Shown: positions 38,298 to 47,215, numbered from the stretch's first letter. The stretch is 64,000 bases of DNA from Thiomonas intermedia (GCF_002028405.1 NZ_CP020046.1:2914001-2978000), one strand, 5' to 3'. Made by a program: numbers and translations. The notes: generated by a model not told the origin, from the letters alone.

Positions 38298-38978
38298 TCA
38301 CCCCACCAGCCTTGTGAGGTCGCGGCTGCTGGTCGAGCCCACTTCCTTGTGCAGGTAGCGAATCAGCATGCCGAACGTCGAGACGATGATCAGCAGGTCG
38401 AACAGGATCACCATTTCCAGCAGCAGGGGCATGCCCGGCACCAGAATCTGCGAGCCGAGGAAGATGCCGTTCTCGATCACGAGCAGGCCGAGGATGGAAC
38501 TCACCGCCTCGGCCCGTAGCACCAGCATGAGAAAACCGATGAGCTTGAGCGAGAACATGGCCGTGAGCGCGAGCACCGCGATGCTGTCCATCAGATTCAT
38601 GCGCACGCCCAACTTCTCGGCCACGGCGTAGGAAAACAGCACCAGAAAGCCGCCGAGCACCACGCTCGACGCCGGTTGCAGCAACGGGGTGAACTCGCGG
38701 TTCTGCCCCAGGCCGTTGACGATGCGCACGAGCAGATAGGGCAGCAGCGTGCCGCGGAACAGCGCCGTGAGCGCCGCGATGAAGACCAGCTCGGGGTAAT
38801 GTCCACTGAGGCCGATGGCCGCCGACAGCGCCGCAATCACCCAGGACTCCGCGGCGAAGGCCAGGATGTGATTCTTGATCCAGTGCGAGCCCAGCATGAC
38901 GAACGCCAGGATGAGGGCGATGATGGTCAGCAGGCTGAACAGCGAGGCCTGCACGCCGCCGAGGTGAAAGATCAGCAT
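38298..38978 (-). CDS. HyfE-like membrane subunit of an Ehr-type complex
   Basis: 226 aa, about six to seven membrane segments, similar in length to HyfE (216 aa). The second half (LGLLVIENGIFLGSQILVPG) carries the NuoK-like membrane Glu. It likely forms part of the membrane arm next to the HyfC-like subunit. 13 bp after the HyfC-like gene, 4 bp before the HyfF-like gene. Confidence 0.87.
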   Translation of the reverse strand: MLIFHLGGVQASLFSLLTIIALILAFVMLGSHWIKNHILAFAAESWVIAALSAAIGLSGHYPELVFIAALTALFRGTLLPYLLVRIVNGLGQNREFTPLLQPASSVVLGGFLVLFSYAVAEKLGVRMNLMDSIAVLALTAMFSLKLIGFLMLVLRAEAVSSILGLLVIENGIFLGSQILVPGMPLLLEMVILFDLLIIVSTFGMLIRYLHKEVGSTSSRDLTRLVG

Positions 38979-38991
38979 GGCACCCGGCTCC

Positions 38992-39936
38992 TCACACTTG
39001 CCGCGCCACGATGGCGAGAATCGCCATCAGGAAGGACAGCGCCAGCGGCTCCTGATAGCGGTAGAAGCGCAGGCGCGACTGCGCGGTGTCCACGAACACC
39101 ATGATCAGACCCACAACGGCCCACTTGGCCATCAGCGCCACGGTGGCGCCCAGAATGCCCAGCGCCGTGCCCTCGATCGACAACCCCCAGGGCAGGGTGA
39201 GCACGTTGAGAAAGATGGTGTAGAGAATGGCCTGCTTCATCCAGGAGGCCCACTTCAGCAGCGCCAGCAGCGGGCCGGAGTATTCGAGGATGCGGGCCTC
39301 GCCGATCATGTAGATCTCGTAGTGGATGCTCGAATGGATCGGCAGGCGCTCGGTCTCCACCGTCAGCAGAATGAAGAAGGCCGCCACCAGGAACAGATGG
39401 GCCGGACTCCAGAACACCGCCGGCTGCGCCACCAGCAGATGGTTGACGACGAAGGGCAGCATGGCCTGCGCCAGCAGGGTGATGCCGACGAACACCATGA
39501 TCAGCGTGGGCTCGGCGAGGATGGCGAGCATGGCCTCCCTGCTGGAGCCCAGGCCGCCGTAGGGGTGGCCGCTGTCCAGCCCGGCGAGCAGGATGGCGAA
39601 GCCGCCCAGGGTGAGGATGAGACCACCGCCAAGAATGTCGCCCATGTCGGACAAGGGCAGCGGATAGTTGGTCAGCACCGGGATGAGGAAGGGCACCGTG
39701 AGCATGCACGCGAAGGCCACCACCGGCGCGGCCCAGAACACCCATGACGCAGTCTGGGGCACCACGATTTCCTTGCGGAACAGCTTGAACAGATCGCGGT
39801 AGGGCTGAAAGAGGCTGGGGCCATAGCCTCGCTGCACCTTCTCTTCCATCGCGGCGATGAAGCCGTGCAGCAACGGAGAGAGCAGCGCGATGGCCAGGAC
39901 CTGACACACTTGCTGCAAGATGACGTCACCGCGCAT
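38992..39936 (-). CDS. HyfC-like / NuoH-family subunit of an Ehr-type complex, first gene behind the right fluoride riboswitch
   Basis: 314 aa, about eight membrane segments. NuoH/HyfC features: GFIAAMEEKVQRGYGPSLFQ followed by PYRDLFKLFRKE, and the Glu-bearing loop VETERLPIHSSIHYEIYMIG. This subunit couples the soluble arm to the membrane arm. Start MRGDVILQQ at 39936 is chosen because GGGAGG lies 4-5 bp upstream, inside the riboswitch leader; the frame runs open through the aptamer up to 40077, which is not protein-like. The aptamer ends 47 nt before the ATG. Confidence 0.92.
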   Translation of the reverse strand: MRGDVILQQVCQVLAIALLSPLLHGFIAAMEEKVQRGYGPSLFQPYRDLFKLFRKEIVVPQTASWVFWAAPVVAFACMLTVPFLIPVLTNYPLPLSDMGDILGGGLILTLGGFAILLAGLDSGHPYGGLGSSREAMLAILAEPTLIMVFVGITLLAQAMLPFVVNHLLVAQPAVFWSPAHLFLVAAFFILLTVETERLPIHSSIHYEIYMIGEARILEYSGPLLALLKWASWMKQAILYTIFLNVLTLPWGLSIEGTALGILGATVALMAKWAVVGLIMVFVDTAQSRLRFYRYQEPLALSFLMAILAIVARQV

Positions 39937-39983
39937 GGTTCCTCCCTGTCGTGATTCGCAAGTCGGCACAGCGGCTTGCGGCA

Positions 39984-40041
39984 GGTAGGAGTCATCAGCT
40001 TCGGGCAGCGGACCCGCGCGGTTTGGGCGAACTCCATCGCC
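39984..40041 (-). ncRNA. fluoride riboswitch (crcB motif), right copy
   Basis: Read on the minus strand the aptamer starts GGCGATGGAGTTCGCC (40041-40026) and ends GCTGATGACTCCTACC (39999-39984), with CAAACCGC just after the first block. Both end blocks are identical to those of the left copy while the middle differs. Downstream, CGCAAG and CTTGCG form a hairpin before the ribosome site CAGGGAGGAACC (39948-39937), which abuts the HyfC-like ATG. GGAG in that site could pair with CTCC of the aptamer, a possible translational off state. Confidence 0.94.
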
Positions 40042-40057
40042 TTTGTTCTTGGGGACC

Positions 40058-40087
40058 AGTCTAGGAGTTCGGGCCAAGGCGGGTCAA
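40058..40087 (-). promoter_or_regulatory. sigma-70-type promoter of the right fluoride riboswitch
   Basis: On the minus strand TTGACC (40087-40082), an 18-nt spacer and TAGACT (40063-40058). The -35 hexamer is identical to that of the left riboswitch promoter. The aptamer begins about 17 nt after the -10. Confidence 0.62.
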
Positions 40088-40228
40088 GCTGACATCAGTA
40101 TCCAGGTGCAAACAGCATGACGAGGCATGACGCATCGCCGACCATGGAATGAAGCGGTCACAACTGCGTCGGTGGCAAGGTTGCGCCGCAGGCACTACAA
40201 CATCGGGAAAACAAGCGGGAGAAGACCC

Positions 40229-41662
40229 ATGAACCAAGCGACTGGCGCGCAGCCGGACCTCGAACCCGGTGCGGGCATGCGGATCGAGACGGATTCCTTC
40301 GGCCCCATCGAAGTGTCCGAGGCGCATCTGTGGGGCGCGCAGACGCAGCGCTCGCTGCAGCATTTCGCCATTTCCACCGAGCAGATGCCGCGGGAGTTCA
40401 TCCGCGCGCTGGCCTTGGTCAAGCGCGCGTGCGCCGGGGTCAACGCCGAACTGGGCAAGCTCGATCTGCGCACCGCGCAGGCCATCATCGAAGCGGCCGA
40501 CGAGGTCATCGCCGAGCGCTATCCGGGCGAGTTCCCGCTGTCGGTGTGGCAGACCGGCTCGGGGACGCAGACCAATATGAACATGAACGAAGTGCTGGCC
40601 AACCGGGCTTCGGTGCTGCTCGGTGCCAGCGTGGGTCTGGCGCGCAATGTGCATCCGAACGATCAGGTCAACAAGGGGCAGTCGTCCAACGACATCTTCC
40701 CCACGGCCATGCATGTGGCCGCCGCGACGCAGACGGCTCAGTATCTGCTGCCCGCCCTCATCGCCCTGCGGACCACCCTGCAGAGCAAGGCCGATGCGTT
40801 TGCCGAAATCGTGAAAATCGGCCGCACCCACCTGCAGGACGCCACGCCGCTCACCCTGGGGCAGGAGTTCTCGGGCTATGTGGCCCAGCTCGATCTCTCG
40901 CGTCGCGCAATCGACGCGGCGCTGGGGCCGGTCTATGCCCTGGCCGTGGGCGGCACCGCCGTGGGCACCGGGCTCAACACCCATGCCTCGTTCGGTGTGC
41001 GCGTGGCCACCGAACTGGCACGGCAGACCGGATTGCCGTTCATCAGTGCCGAGAACAAATTCGCCGCGCTGGCGGGGCACGAAGCCTTGCTGTTTCTGCA
41101 TGGGGCGTTCAAGACCTTGGCCGCCGCGCTGATGAAAATCGCCAACGATGTGCGCTGGCTGGCCTCCGGACCGCGCAGCGGCCTGGGCGAGATCCGCATT
41201 CCCGAGAACGAGCCGGGCAGCTCCATCATGCCCGGCAAGGTCAACCCCACGCAATGCGAGGCGCTCACCATGGTGTGCGCCCAGGTGTTCGGCAACGATG
41301 TGGCCATCAACATTGGCGGAGCCTCGGGCAATTTCGAACTCAATGTGTTCAAGCCCCTGATCGCGCACAACGTGCTGCAGAGCCTGCGTCTGCTCACCGA
41401 TGCGATGACCAGTTTCGATCACCACCTGGCGCGCGGCATCGAGGCCGACCGGCCGCGTATTGCCGAGTTGATGCAGCGCTCGCTGATGTTGGTGACCGCG
41501 CTGGCACCGCATATCGGCTACGACCAGGCCGCGGCCATCGCCAAGTCGGCGCATCATCATGGCATCACTCTGCGCGAAGCCGCGCTGGCTTCGGGCTCGG
41601 TGAGTGCCGAAGACTACGACCGCTGGGTGCGACCGCAGAGCATGGTGCGCAACGCGGAGTGA
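40229..41662 (+). CDS. fumC: class II fumarate hydratase
   Basis: 477 aa. Converts fumarate and malate in the TCA cycle without an iron-sulfur cluster. Family signature [15 protein letters not shown] is intact, as are [27 protein letters not shown] and [16 protein letters not shown]. The start ATG 40229 follows a GGAGAAG; the open frame extends upstream to 40127 but without similarity. It is divergent from the right riboswitch operon, with ~140 bp between its start and that promoter. Confidence 0.96.
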   Translation: MNQATGAQPDLEPGAGMRIETDSFGPIEVSEAHLWGAQTQRSLQHFAISTEQMPREFIRALALVKRACAGVNAELGKLDLRTAQAIIEAADEVIAERYPGEFPLSVWQTGSGTQTNMNMNEVLANRASVLLGASVGLARNVHPNDQVNKGQSSNDIFPTAMHVAAATQTAQYLLPALIALRTTLQSKADAFAEIVKIGRTHLQDATPLTLGQEFSGYVAQLDLSRRAIDAALGPVYALAVGGTAVGTGLNTHASFGVRVATELARQTGLPFISAENKFAALAGHEALLFLHGAFKTLAAALMKIANDVRWLASGPRSGLGEIRIPENEPGSSIMPGKVNPTQCEALTMVCAQVFGNDVAINIGGASGNFELNVFKPLIAHNVLQSLRLLTDAMTSFDHHLARGIEADRPRIAELMQRSLMLVTALAPHIGYDQAAAIAKSAHHHGITLREAALASGSVSAEDYDRWVRPQSMVRNAE

Positions 41663-41677
41663 GGCCGCACAGCGGGC

Positions 41678-42904
41678 TTAACAGGCGAGTAGCGGCAGGG
41701 CTCGCAGGCCTCGATACGCCGGGTTGGCGCTCCATTGCAAATGCTGCGGCTGCAGCGCCAGCCGAAGCCGTGGCCAGCGCGGCAGCAGGCGCCGCAGCAC
41801 GATGTCGGCTTCCAAACGGGTGAGCGCAGCGCCCAGACAGGTGTGCATGCCGGAGCCGAAGGACAGCGAGCCCGGGTCGGGGCGCAGGATGTCGAGCCGG
41901 TCGGGGTCCGGGTGGCGGGACGGATCGCGGTTGGCCGCGCCGATCAACGGCAGCACCAGATCACCACGTTTGAGTTGTCTGCCGTGCAGGGTCAGCGCCG
42001 TGGTTACCCGGCGGCCGCTGTATTGCACCGGGCTGTCGTAGCGCAGCAGTTCGCGTACCGCACCGGGCGTGCGTTCGGGGTCGTCTAGCAAGGCCTGCCA
42101 TTGGTCGGGATGGGTGAGCAGGGCGAGCAGGCCATTGCCCAGCAGGTTGCGGGTGGTTTCGTGCCCGGCGAACAACAGCATGGCGCATTGTGCGAGCAGT
42201 TCGGCATCGTCCTTCAGCGCGCCCCGCGAGCGCGCCTGCCGCAGCACGCCGAGCAGGGCTGGCGGCTCGGCGTCGTCCGGCTCGTCGAGTTTCCGGGCGA
42301 AAAAGCGCGTCAACGCTAGTACGCCGGTCTGCGCGCGCTGCGCTAGGGCGCGCGTGGGCTGAGGCGCACCGATGAAGGCGGCGAGATCGTCCGACCAGCG
42401 CAACAGATCCTCGCTGTTGGCCTGTGCCGTGCCCAGCAGCAGCATCGAGATCACGCGTACTGGTAGCACTCTGGCCACGCTGGCCATGAAGTCGAACGAG
42501 GCATCGGGGTCGATGGCGTCGAGCAGGGTGTCGGCGATGTGCTCGATGCGTGGCCGCAGCAGCGCCAAGGCATCGGGGCGGAAGGCGGGCTGCATCAGCC
42601 CGCGCACTCGGGTGTGCTCAGGCGCATCGAGAAACAGCAGGGCGCGCGAGAACAGGTGTTGAAAGCGCGAGAATTCGCCGCGTTGCAGCTCTACGTCATT
42701 GATCCAGCCGCCGGTGCGCTGGGCGGAGAAGCGTGGATCGCGCAGCACGGCTTCGACGTCGGTATGCCGGGTCAACAGCCAGGCGCCGCCGAAAAACTCC
42801 TCGCTCCAGTGCAGCGGCCCGGCGTCGCGCAGCGCCTGATAGGTCGGATAGGGATTCCTCAGAAACGGGGCATCAGAGCTTCCCGGAACGAGTACGGTGT
42901 TCAC
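41678..42904 (-). CDS. cytochrome P450, coupled to bioD
   Basis: 408 aa soluble bacterial P450. I-helix LLFAGHETTRN, K-helix ELLRYDSPVQ (ExxR), and heme loop FGSGMHTCLGAAL with Cys356 as the axial ligand. The GTG start at 42904 overlaps the bioD stop (GTGA), which fixes the start and implies coupling to biotin genes. Its position suggests a BioI-like role, cleaving acyl-ACP to pimeloyl-ACP, as BioI does in Bacillus; no bioC or bioH is in the window. It could instead act on another substrate. The longer open frame upstream to 43090 is a bioD shadow. Confidence 0.87.
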   Translation of the reverse strand: MNTVLVPGSSDAPFLRNPYPTYQALRDAGPLHWSEEFFGGAWLLTRHTDVEAVLRDPRFSAQRTGGWINDVELQRGEFSRFQHLFSRALLFLDAPEHTRVRGLMQPAFRPDALALLRPRIEHIADTLLDAIDPDASFDFMASVARVLPVRVISMLLLGTAQANSEDLLRWSDDLAAFIGAPQPTRALAQRAQTGVLALTRFFARKLDEPDDAEPPALLGVLRQARSRGALKDDAELLAQCAMLLFAGHETTRNLLGNGLLALLTHPDQWQALLDDPERTPGAVRELLRYDSPVQYSGRRVTTALTLHGRQLKRGDLVLPLIGAANRDPSRHPDPDRLDILRPDPGSLSFGSGMHTCLGAALTRLEADIVLRRLLPRWPRLRLALQPQHLQWSANPAYRGLRALPLLAC

Positions 42905-43620
42905 TGGGCGAACAGCCGCCGCAACCCGGCGGGATCGAGGTGGGCGAGAAGCGCCTGAGGGCAGGGATCGGGCAGGCGCGGGACGTGGCCGAGATCGACG
43001 GCGCCATAGCGCGTCCACAGTCGCTCTCGCAGGGTGGCAAGGTTGGCCTCCACCCAGGGCATGGCGGCATCCACCGTGTTGCCGACCCATCCGGCCAGCC
43101 GCAGACCACGCGCATGCACGCTTTCAGCAGTCAGCAGGGCATGGTTGAGACAGCCCAGACGGAGGCCGACGACGAGCACGACGGGCAGTCCGAACGCTTG
43201 GGCCAGATCGGCGGTGTCGTGCTGGGCGTTGAGGGGAACGACAAATCCGCCCACGCCTTCGATCACCAGTGCATCGGCCCGCAGGCTCAGTGCGTGGGCG
43301 GCCGATAGCAGGCTGTCGAAGTCGATGTTGCGGCCCTCGAGATCGGCCGCGATGTTCGGAGCGCAGGCTGCGGCGAAGGAGAAGGGGCAGACCTGCGCGT
43401 CGGTGAGCGATGCCGAACTGGCCTGCTGCAGCGTCTGAACATCGGCGTTGCACCACTGGCCGTTTACCTGCTCAAGCCCTGCGGCCACGGGCTTGAACCC
43501 GGCGCTGCGCCAGCCTTGATCGGCGCACCAGCGTAGTAACGCGGCACTGACGCGGGTCTTGCCGACTTCGGTGTCCGTTCCGGTGACAAAACAGCCGCGC
43601 GCGGCGAGGGGCGGTGTCAT
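42901..43620 (-). CDS. bioD: dethiobiotin synthetase
   Basis: 239 aa. ATP-dependent carboxylation of diaminopelargonic acid to dethiobiotin. P-loop GCFVTGTDTEVGKTRVSAAL, carbamate/substrate Lys in SAGFKPVAAG, and VIEGVGGFVVPLN are visible. ATG 43620 overlaps the bioF stop (ATGA) and has AAGGA 8 bp upstream; an ATG two codons earlier is an alternative. Overlaps the P450 gene at its other end. Confidence 0.95.
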   Translation of the reverse strand: MTPPLAARGCFVTGTDTEVGKTRVSAALLRWCADQGWRSAGFKPVAAGLEQVNGQWCNADVQTLQQASSASLTDAQVCPFSFAAACAPNIAADLEGRNIDFDSLLSAAHALSLRADALVIEGVGGFVVPLNAQHDTADLAQAFGLPVVLVVGLRLGCLNHALLTAESVHARGLRLAGWVGNTVDAAMPWVEANLATLRERLWTRYGAVDLGHVPRLPDPCPQALLAHLDPAGLRRLFAQ

Positions 43621-44837
43621 GTCCATTCCTTTGCCACGGTATGCAGCGCGGCCAGCAGGCACTGCACGTCATCCGCTGTATGGGAGGCACTCAGGGTGAT
43701 GCGCAGGCGGGCGGTGCCCGTGGGCACGGTTGGCGGCCGAATGGCGGGAATCCACATCCCTTGGGTGTCGAGCCTGTCGGACAGCGCAAGTGCCCTGGCG
43801 TTGTCACCCACGATCAGTGGCTGGATGGCCGTGTCGGAGGCGCCCAGTACCCAGCCTGCTGCAGGATAAGCGTCAATCAGATCCTGCAAGCCGCTGCGCA
43901 ATTGGGCGATGTGCTGGCGCAGCAAGACACGGCGGCGCATGCCTTCATCGCCGGCAATGAGCTGCAGGCTGGTGCGCAGGGCATGGGCCAGCGCGGGAGG
44001 GACTGCCGTGGTGAACACATAGGTGCGCGCCGTCTGCAGCAGCCATTCGATGATGACAGGGTGGGCTGCAATGAACGCGCCGCTGACGCCTGCGGCCTTG
44101 CCCAGCGTGCCCATCAGAATGAAACGCTCGCTGCGCAGACCTGCCTGCGCCAGGCTGCCATGGCCATGCTGGCCGAGCACGCCGAAGCCGTGGGCGTCGT
44201 CGAGGATCAACCAGGCGTCGTACCGCTCGGCCAGTGCCAGAAGGGCCGCGAGGTCGGCCTGGTCGCCATCCATCCCAAACACGGTGTCGGTGACGATAAG
44301 CCGAATCGGCGTGGCGCAGACCTTCAGCTGCCGCTCGAGCGTCGTCAGATGGCAGTGGGGGTAGCGCCGTACCTGGGCTTTGGCCAGCAGGGCGCCGTCG
44401 ATTAGCGAGGCGTGGTTGAGCTTGTCGCAAAACACCGTGGCGCTGGAATCGCCCAGCGCCGTGAGCAGTGCCAGATTGGCCATGTATCCGGTGCTGAAGG
44501 TGAGCACGCGCGCATGGGGAATAGACGAAGTCATCCAGTGCGCCAGTAGGTCCTCGAGGGCGGCATGCGCCTCGCCATGACCGCTGATCAGATGCGAGGC
44601 GCCGCTGCCGGCGCCGTAGCGGTGGGCGCCCTCGACCAAGGCTTCAATCAGGGTCGGATGACTGGCCAGCCCAAGGTAGTCGTTGCTGCAGAAGCCGAGC
44701 ATGGCGCGTGGCGGCGTGCTGTTGTCGTCGCTCACCTGTTGCCTTGGCGCGCAGGCCGTCGCGGCCGTGCGTCGTCGTCGTCGCAGGCCCGCCGCAGAGC
44801 GCTCAAGCAATTGTTGGCTCAGATGGTCGATCAGCAC
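43617..44837 (-). CDS. bioF: 8-amino-7-oxononanoate synthase
   Basis: 406 aa PLP enzyme joining pimeloyl thioester and alanine. GFCSNDYLGLASHP, GSGASHLISG, LILDDAHGFGVLGQHG and the PLP-lysine segment LMGTLGKAAGVSGAF are present. The start is GTG at 44837 (VLIDHLSQQLLERSAAGLRR), aligning with the helix at the BioF N-terminus; this overlaps the end of bioA by 35 bp. An internal ATG would lose that helix. Confidence 0.94.
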   Translation of the reverse strand: MLIDHLSQQLLERSAAGLRRRRRTAATACAPRQQVSDDNSTPPRAMLGFCSNDYLGLASHPTLIEALVEGAHRYGAGSGASHLISGHGEAHAALEDLLAHWMTSSIPHARVLTFSTGYMANLALLTALGDSSATVFCDKLNHASLIDGALLAKAQVRRYPHCHLTTLERQLKVCATPIRLIVTDTVFGMDGDQADLAALLALAERYDAWLILDDAHGFGVLGQHGHGSLAQAGLRSERFILMGTLGKAAGVSGAFIAAHPVIIEWLLQTARTYVFTTAVPPALAHALRTSLQLIAGDEGMRRRVLLRQHIAQLRSGLQDLIDAYPAAGWVLGASDTAIQPLIVGDNARALALSDRLDTQGMWIPAIRPPTVPTGTARLRITLSASHTADDVQCLLAALHTVAKEWT

Positions 44838-46185
44838 CGGGGCGGGTTTGTTGAATGACGTCGTTCAGCGTGGCACGCAGTTGCTGCGCCAGCCAGTCGG
44901 ATAGGGAAGCATCGAGCACATAGGGCGGCATCAGATACACGGTGCGGCCGATGGGGCGAATGAGCAGTTCGCGCTCTCGGCCAGCAAGGTGAAAACGCTC
45001 GGCAAAACGCGGCCCGGCAAAGGGCTCGCGCACGTCAAAGGCCCAGATCATACCGATCTGGCGCAAGTGTTCCAGCCGCGAATCGTCATGCAGCGGCTCC
45101 AGGGCCCGGGAGAGCTGCGAGGCGCGCTGGCGGTTGACCTGAAGCACGTTGGCGCTGTCGAAGCGGTCGAGCACTGCGAGCGCAGCGCGGCAGGCCAGCG
45201 CGTTGCCGGTATAGGAGTGCGAATGCAGGAAACCGCGTGCCACGTCGTCGTCGAGGAAGGCGGCGAAGAGCGCCGGGCGTGACAACACCACGGACAGAGG
45301 CAGATAGCCGCCGCTGATGCCCTTGGACAGGCACAGCAGATCTGGCCAGATCGGCGCTTCGCCGGGCAGTACGGCTTGCTCGAACGCGAAGAACGTGCCA
45401 GTGCGCCCACAGCCCACGGCGATTTCGTCGGCGATCAGCAGCACCTGGAACGCATCGCACAACGCGCGGACCTGCCGCAGGTAGAGGGGGTCGTATACCG
45501 CCATGCCGGTGGCGGCCTGCACCAGCGGCTCTAGGATGACGGCGGCGATGCGATCACCGCGGGCTTCCAGCAGCGTGCGCAAGGCCGTTGCCGCGCGCTG
45601 CGCCACGTCGGCGGCGGTCTCGCCTGGCTCGGCCTGTCGTGCGTCGGGCGACATCACGAAGTGCGCACGCATTAGCAGCGGGTCGTAGGCGTCCCGGAAC
45701 ACGGTTACGTCGGTGACCGCTAGCGCACCCAGGGTTTCGCCGTGATAGCTCTGTCGCAGGCATACGAATTCCTGCTTGTCGGTCTTTCCCGTGTTGCGCC
45801 AGTAGTGGAAGCTCATCTTCAGCGCGATTTCCACTGCCGATGCACCGTCACTGCCGAAGAAGCAATGCCCCAGAACATCGCCGGTCAGGCGCGACAGGCG
45901 TTCAGCCAGCTCGACTACAGGTGGGTGCGTGCAGCCTGCCAGCATAACGTGGGGCAGGCGGTCGAGTTGGTCTTTCAGGGCGGCATTGATGCCGGCGTCG
46001 GCGTGGCCGAAAAGATTGACCCACCACGAACTGCTGGTGTCGAAGTAGCGGCGACCGGTTTCGTCGAAGAGCCAGGGGCCCTCGCCATGTGTGATGCCCA
46101 GAGGCGGGGCGTGGACAGCGCGCTGCATCTGCGTGCAGGGATGCCAGACGGCTTGCAGACTGCGTTGTGTGAGGGAGTCGGGCAT
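44803..46185 (-). CDS. bioA: adenosylmethionine-8-amino-7-oxononanoate aminotransferase
   Basis: 460 aa class III aminotransferase using SAM as amino donor in biotin synthesis. WHPCTQMQ, the WWVN segment (SSSWWVNLFGHA), GSDGASAVEIALKM, DEIAVGCGRTGTFFA and the PLP-lysine region LCLSKGISGGYLPLS match BioA. Start ATG 46185 gives MPDSLTQRSLQAVWHPCTQM; the frame upstream is not similar. It is the first gene of the bioA-bioF-bioD-P450 run. Confidence 0.95.
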   Translation of the reverse strand: MPDSLTQRSLQAVWHPCTQMQRAVHAPPLGITHGEGPWLFDETGRRYFDTSSSWWVNLFGHADAGINAALKDQLDRLPHVMLAGCTHPPVVELAERLSRLTGDVLGHCFFGSDGASAVEIALKMSFHYWRNTGKTDKQEFVCLRQSYHGETLGALAVTDVTVFRDAYDPLLMRAHFVMSPDARQAEPGETAADVAQRAATALRTLLEARGDRIAAVILEPLVQAATGMAVYDPLYLRQVRALCDAFQVLLIADEIAVGCGRTGTFFAFEQAVLPGEAPIWPDLLCLSKGISGGYLPLSVVLSRPALFAAFLDDDVARGFLHSHSYTGNALACRAALAVLDRFDSANVLQVNRQRASQLSRALEPLHDDSRLEHLRQIGMIWAFDVREPFAGPRFAERFHLAGRERELLIRPIGRTVYLMPPYVLDASLSDWLAQQLRATLNDVIQQTRPGADRPSEPTIA

Positions 46186-46301
46186 GGACACCGGATGGCG
46201 GTTGTCGCGGTGCGCGCCGCACTCTGTAGCCTGCGTCTCTGCCGTGGGCAGGCAGTGGCTTCGCCGCGAAAGCGCGCATGTTACAACGACGCCCGTGTGT
46301 T

Positions 46302-47099
46302 TCAGCCGCCGAGGAAGTGTCGCGCGTAGCGCTGGTTGACCTGGCTCAGGCGCAGCAGCACCGGAAAGTCGGCCACGCCGAAGTCCGGGTCCCAGGCGGG
46401 GGCGCCGCACACCTTGGCGCCGACGCGCAGATAACCCTTGAGCAGCGGCGGTGGCTCCACCGCGAGGTCTTGTCGCAGGTGCTGCACCGGCAGCGCCAGG
46501 CGCGGATGCACCCGGTCTTCGATGGCGGCCAGATGGCTGCGCTGCAGTTGGGCCCAGAGGCTGGCGGCGGTGTGTCCGCCGCAGTGCATGGACATGCTGG
46601 CGCAGCCGATGAGCGCGTCCAGGCCTTGGCGCTTCATATAGGTGGCGATGCCGCTCCACAGCGCCATGATGACCGCGCCCGTCCGGTTGTCGCGGTGCAC
46701 GCAGGAACGACCGATTTCCAGCAAGCGCGGCTTGAGGTGGTGCAGGCGGGTGAGATCGAACTCGGTTTCGGTGTAGAGCGTGCCCACGCGCTTGGCCTGG
46801 TGCGGAGGCAGCGCGCGGTAGGTGCCGATCAGGCGTCCTTCGGCGTCGCGCACCAGCAGATGGTCGCAGTAGGCATCGAACAGATCGATGTCCAGCCCCG
46901 GCTCGGGCGTCTTGATCTGCGCGCCCATCTCCTCGACGAACACCTTGTAGCGCAGTCGCTGGGCCTCGCGCACCTCGTCGGCATGGCGCGCCCAGGCCAC
47001 CGTGACGTTGGACTGGGTTTTCGCTGCACCGGCTCTGGTCAGGGCCGGGTTGTACGGGGTCCGCATCGCCACCGGATGCGGGTGTTCGTCATCGAACAT
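46302..47099 (-). CDS. olsB: OlsB-like acyl-ACP-dependent ornithine N-acyltransferase (GNAT)
   Basis: 265 aa, acetyltransferase_5/OlsB family. Core: RLRYKVFVEEMGAQIKTPEP, LDIDLFDAYCDHLLV, LLEIGRSCVHRDNRTGAVIM, LIGCASMSMHCGG. OlsB makes lyso-ornithine lipid, and OlsA then adds a second acyl chain; olsA is not in the window. Ornithine lipids replace phospholipids when phosphate is scarce in several proteobacteria. GGAGG is 6 bp before the ATG, and a four-unit PhoB-like array lies 44 bp upstream, strongly supporting Pho regulation. An unusually clear case of a Pho target outside the pst cluster. Confidence 0.82.
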   Translation of the reverse strand: MFDDEHPHPVAMRTPYNPALTRAGAAKTQSNVTVAWARHADEVREAQRLRYKVFVEEMGAQIKTPEPGLDIDLFDAYCDHLLVRDAEGRLIGTYRALPPHQAKRVGTLYTETEFDLTRLHHLKPRLLEIGRSCVHRDNRTGAVIMALWSGIATYMKRQGLDALIGCASMSMHCGGHTAASLWAQLQRSHLAAIEDRVHPRLALPVQHLRQDLAVEPPPLLKGYLRVGAKVCGAPAWDPDFGVADFPVLLRLSQVNQRYARHFLGG

Positions 47100-47142
47100 G
47101 GTTTTTCCTCCAGAGTATCTGGAAGAAAGATAGAAAAGCCGC

Positions 47143-47182
47143 GTGACAGTTCAGTGAAGGTCTTGTGAATTTGGTGTGACTG
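47143..47182 (-). promoter_or_regulatory. four-unit PhoB box upstream of the olsB-like gene
   Basis: On the minus strand CAGTCAC (47182-47176), AATTCAC (47171-47165), CCTTCAC (47160-47154) and CTGTCAC (47149-47143) recur at an exact 11-bp period. The outer two are six or seven of seven to the PHO half-site. The array ends 44 bp before the ATG, leaving room for a -10 (TATCTT region) and short leader. Confidence 0.75.
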
Positions 47183-47215
47183 TGCAAACGAGCTGACGAG
47201 TTGTGATCGACGTCT

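Noticed and set aside
32392-39936. Reading the cluster as an active hydrogenase-4 or formate hydrogenlyase
   Set aside because: The large subunit lacks all NiFe cysteines, and there are no hydrogenase maturation genes or formate dehydrogenase in the window.
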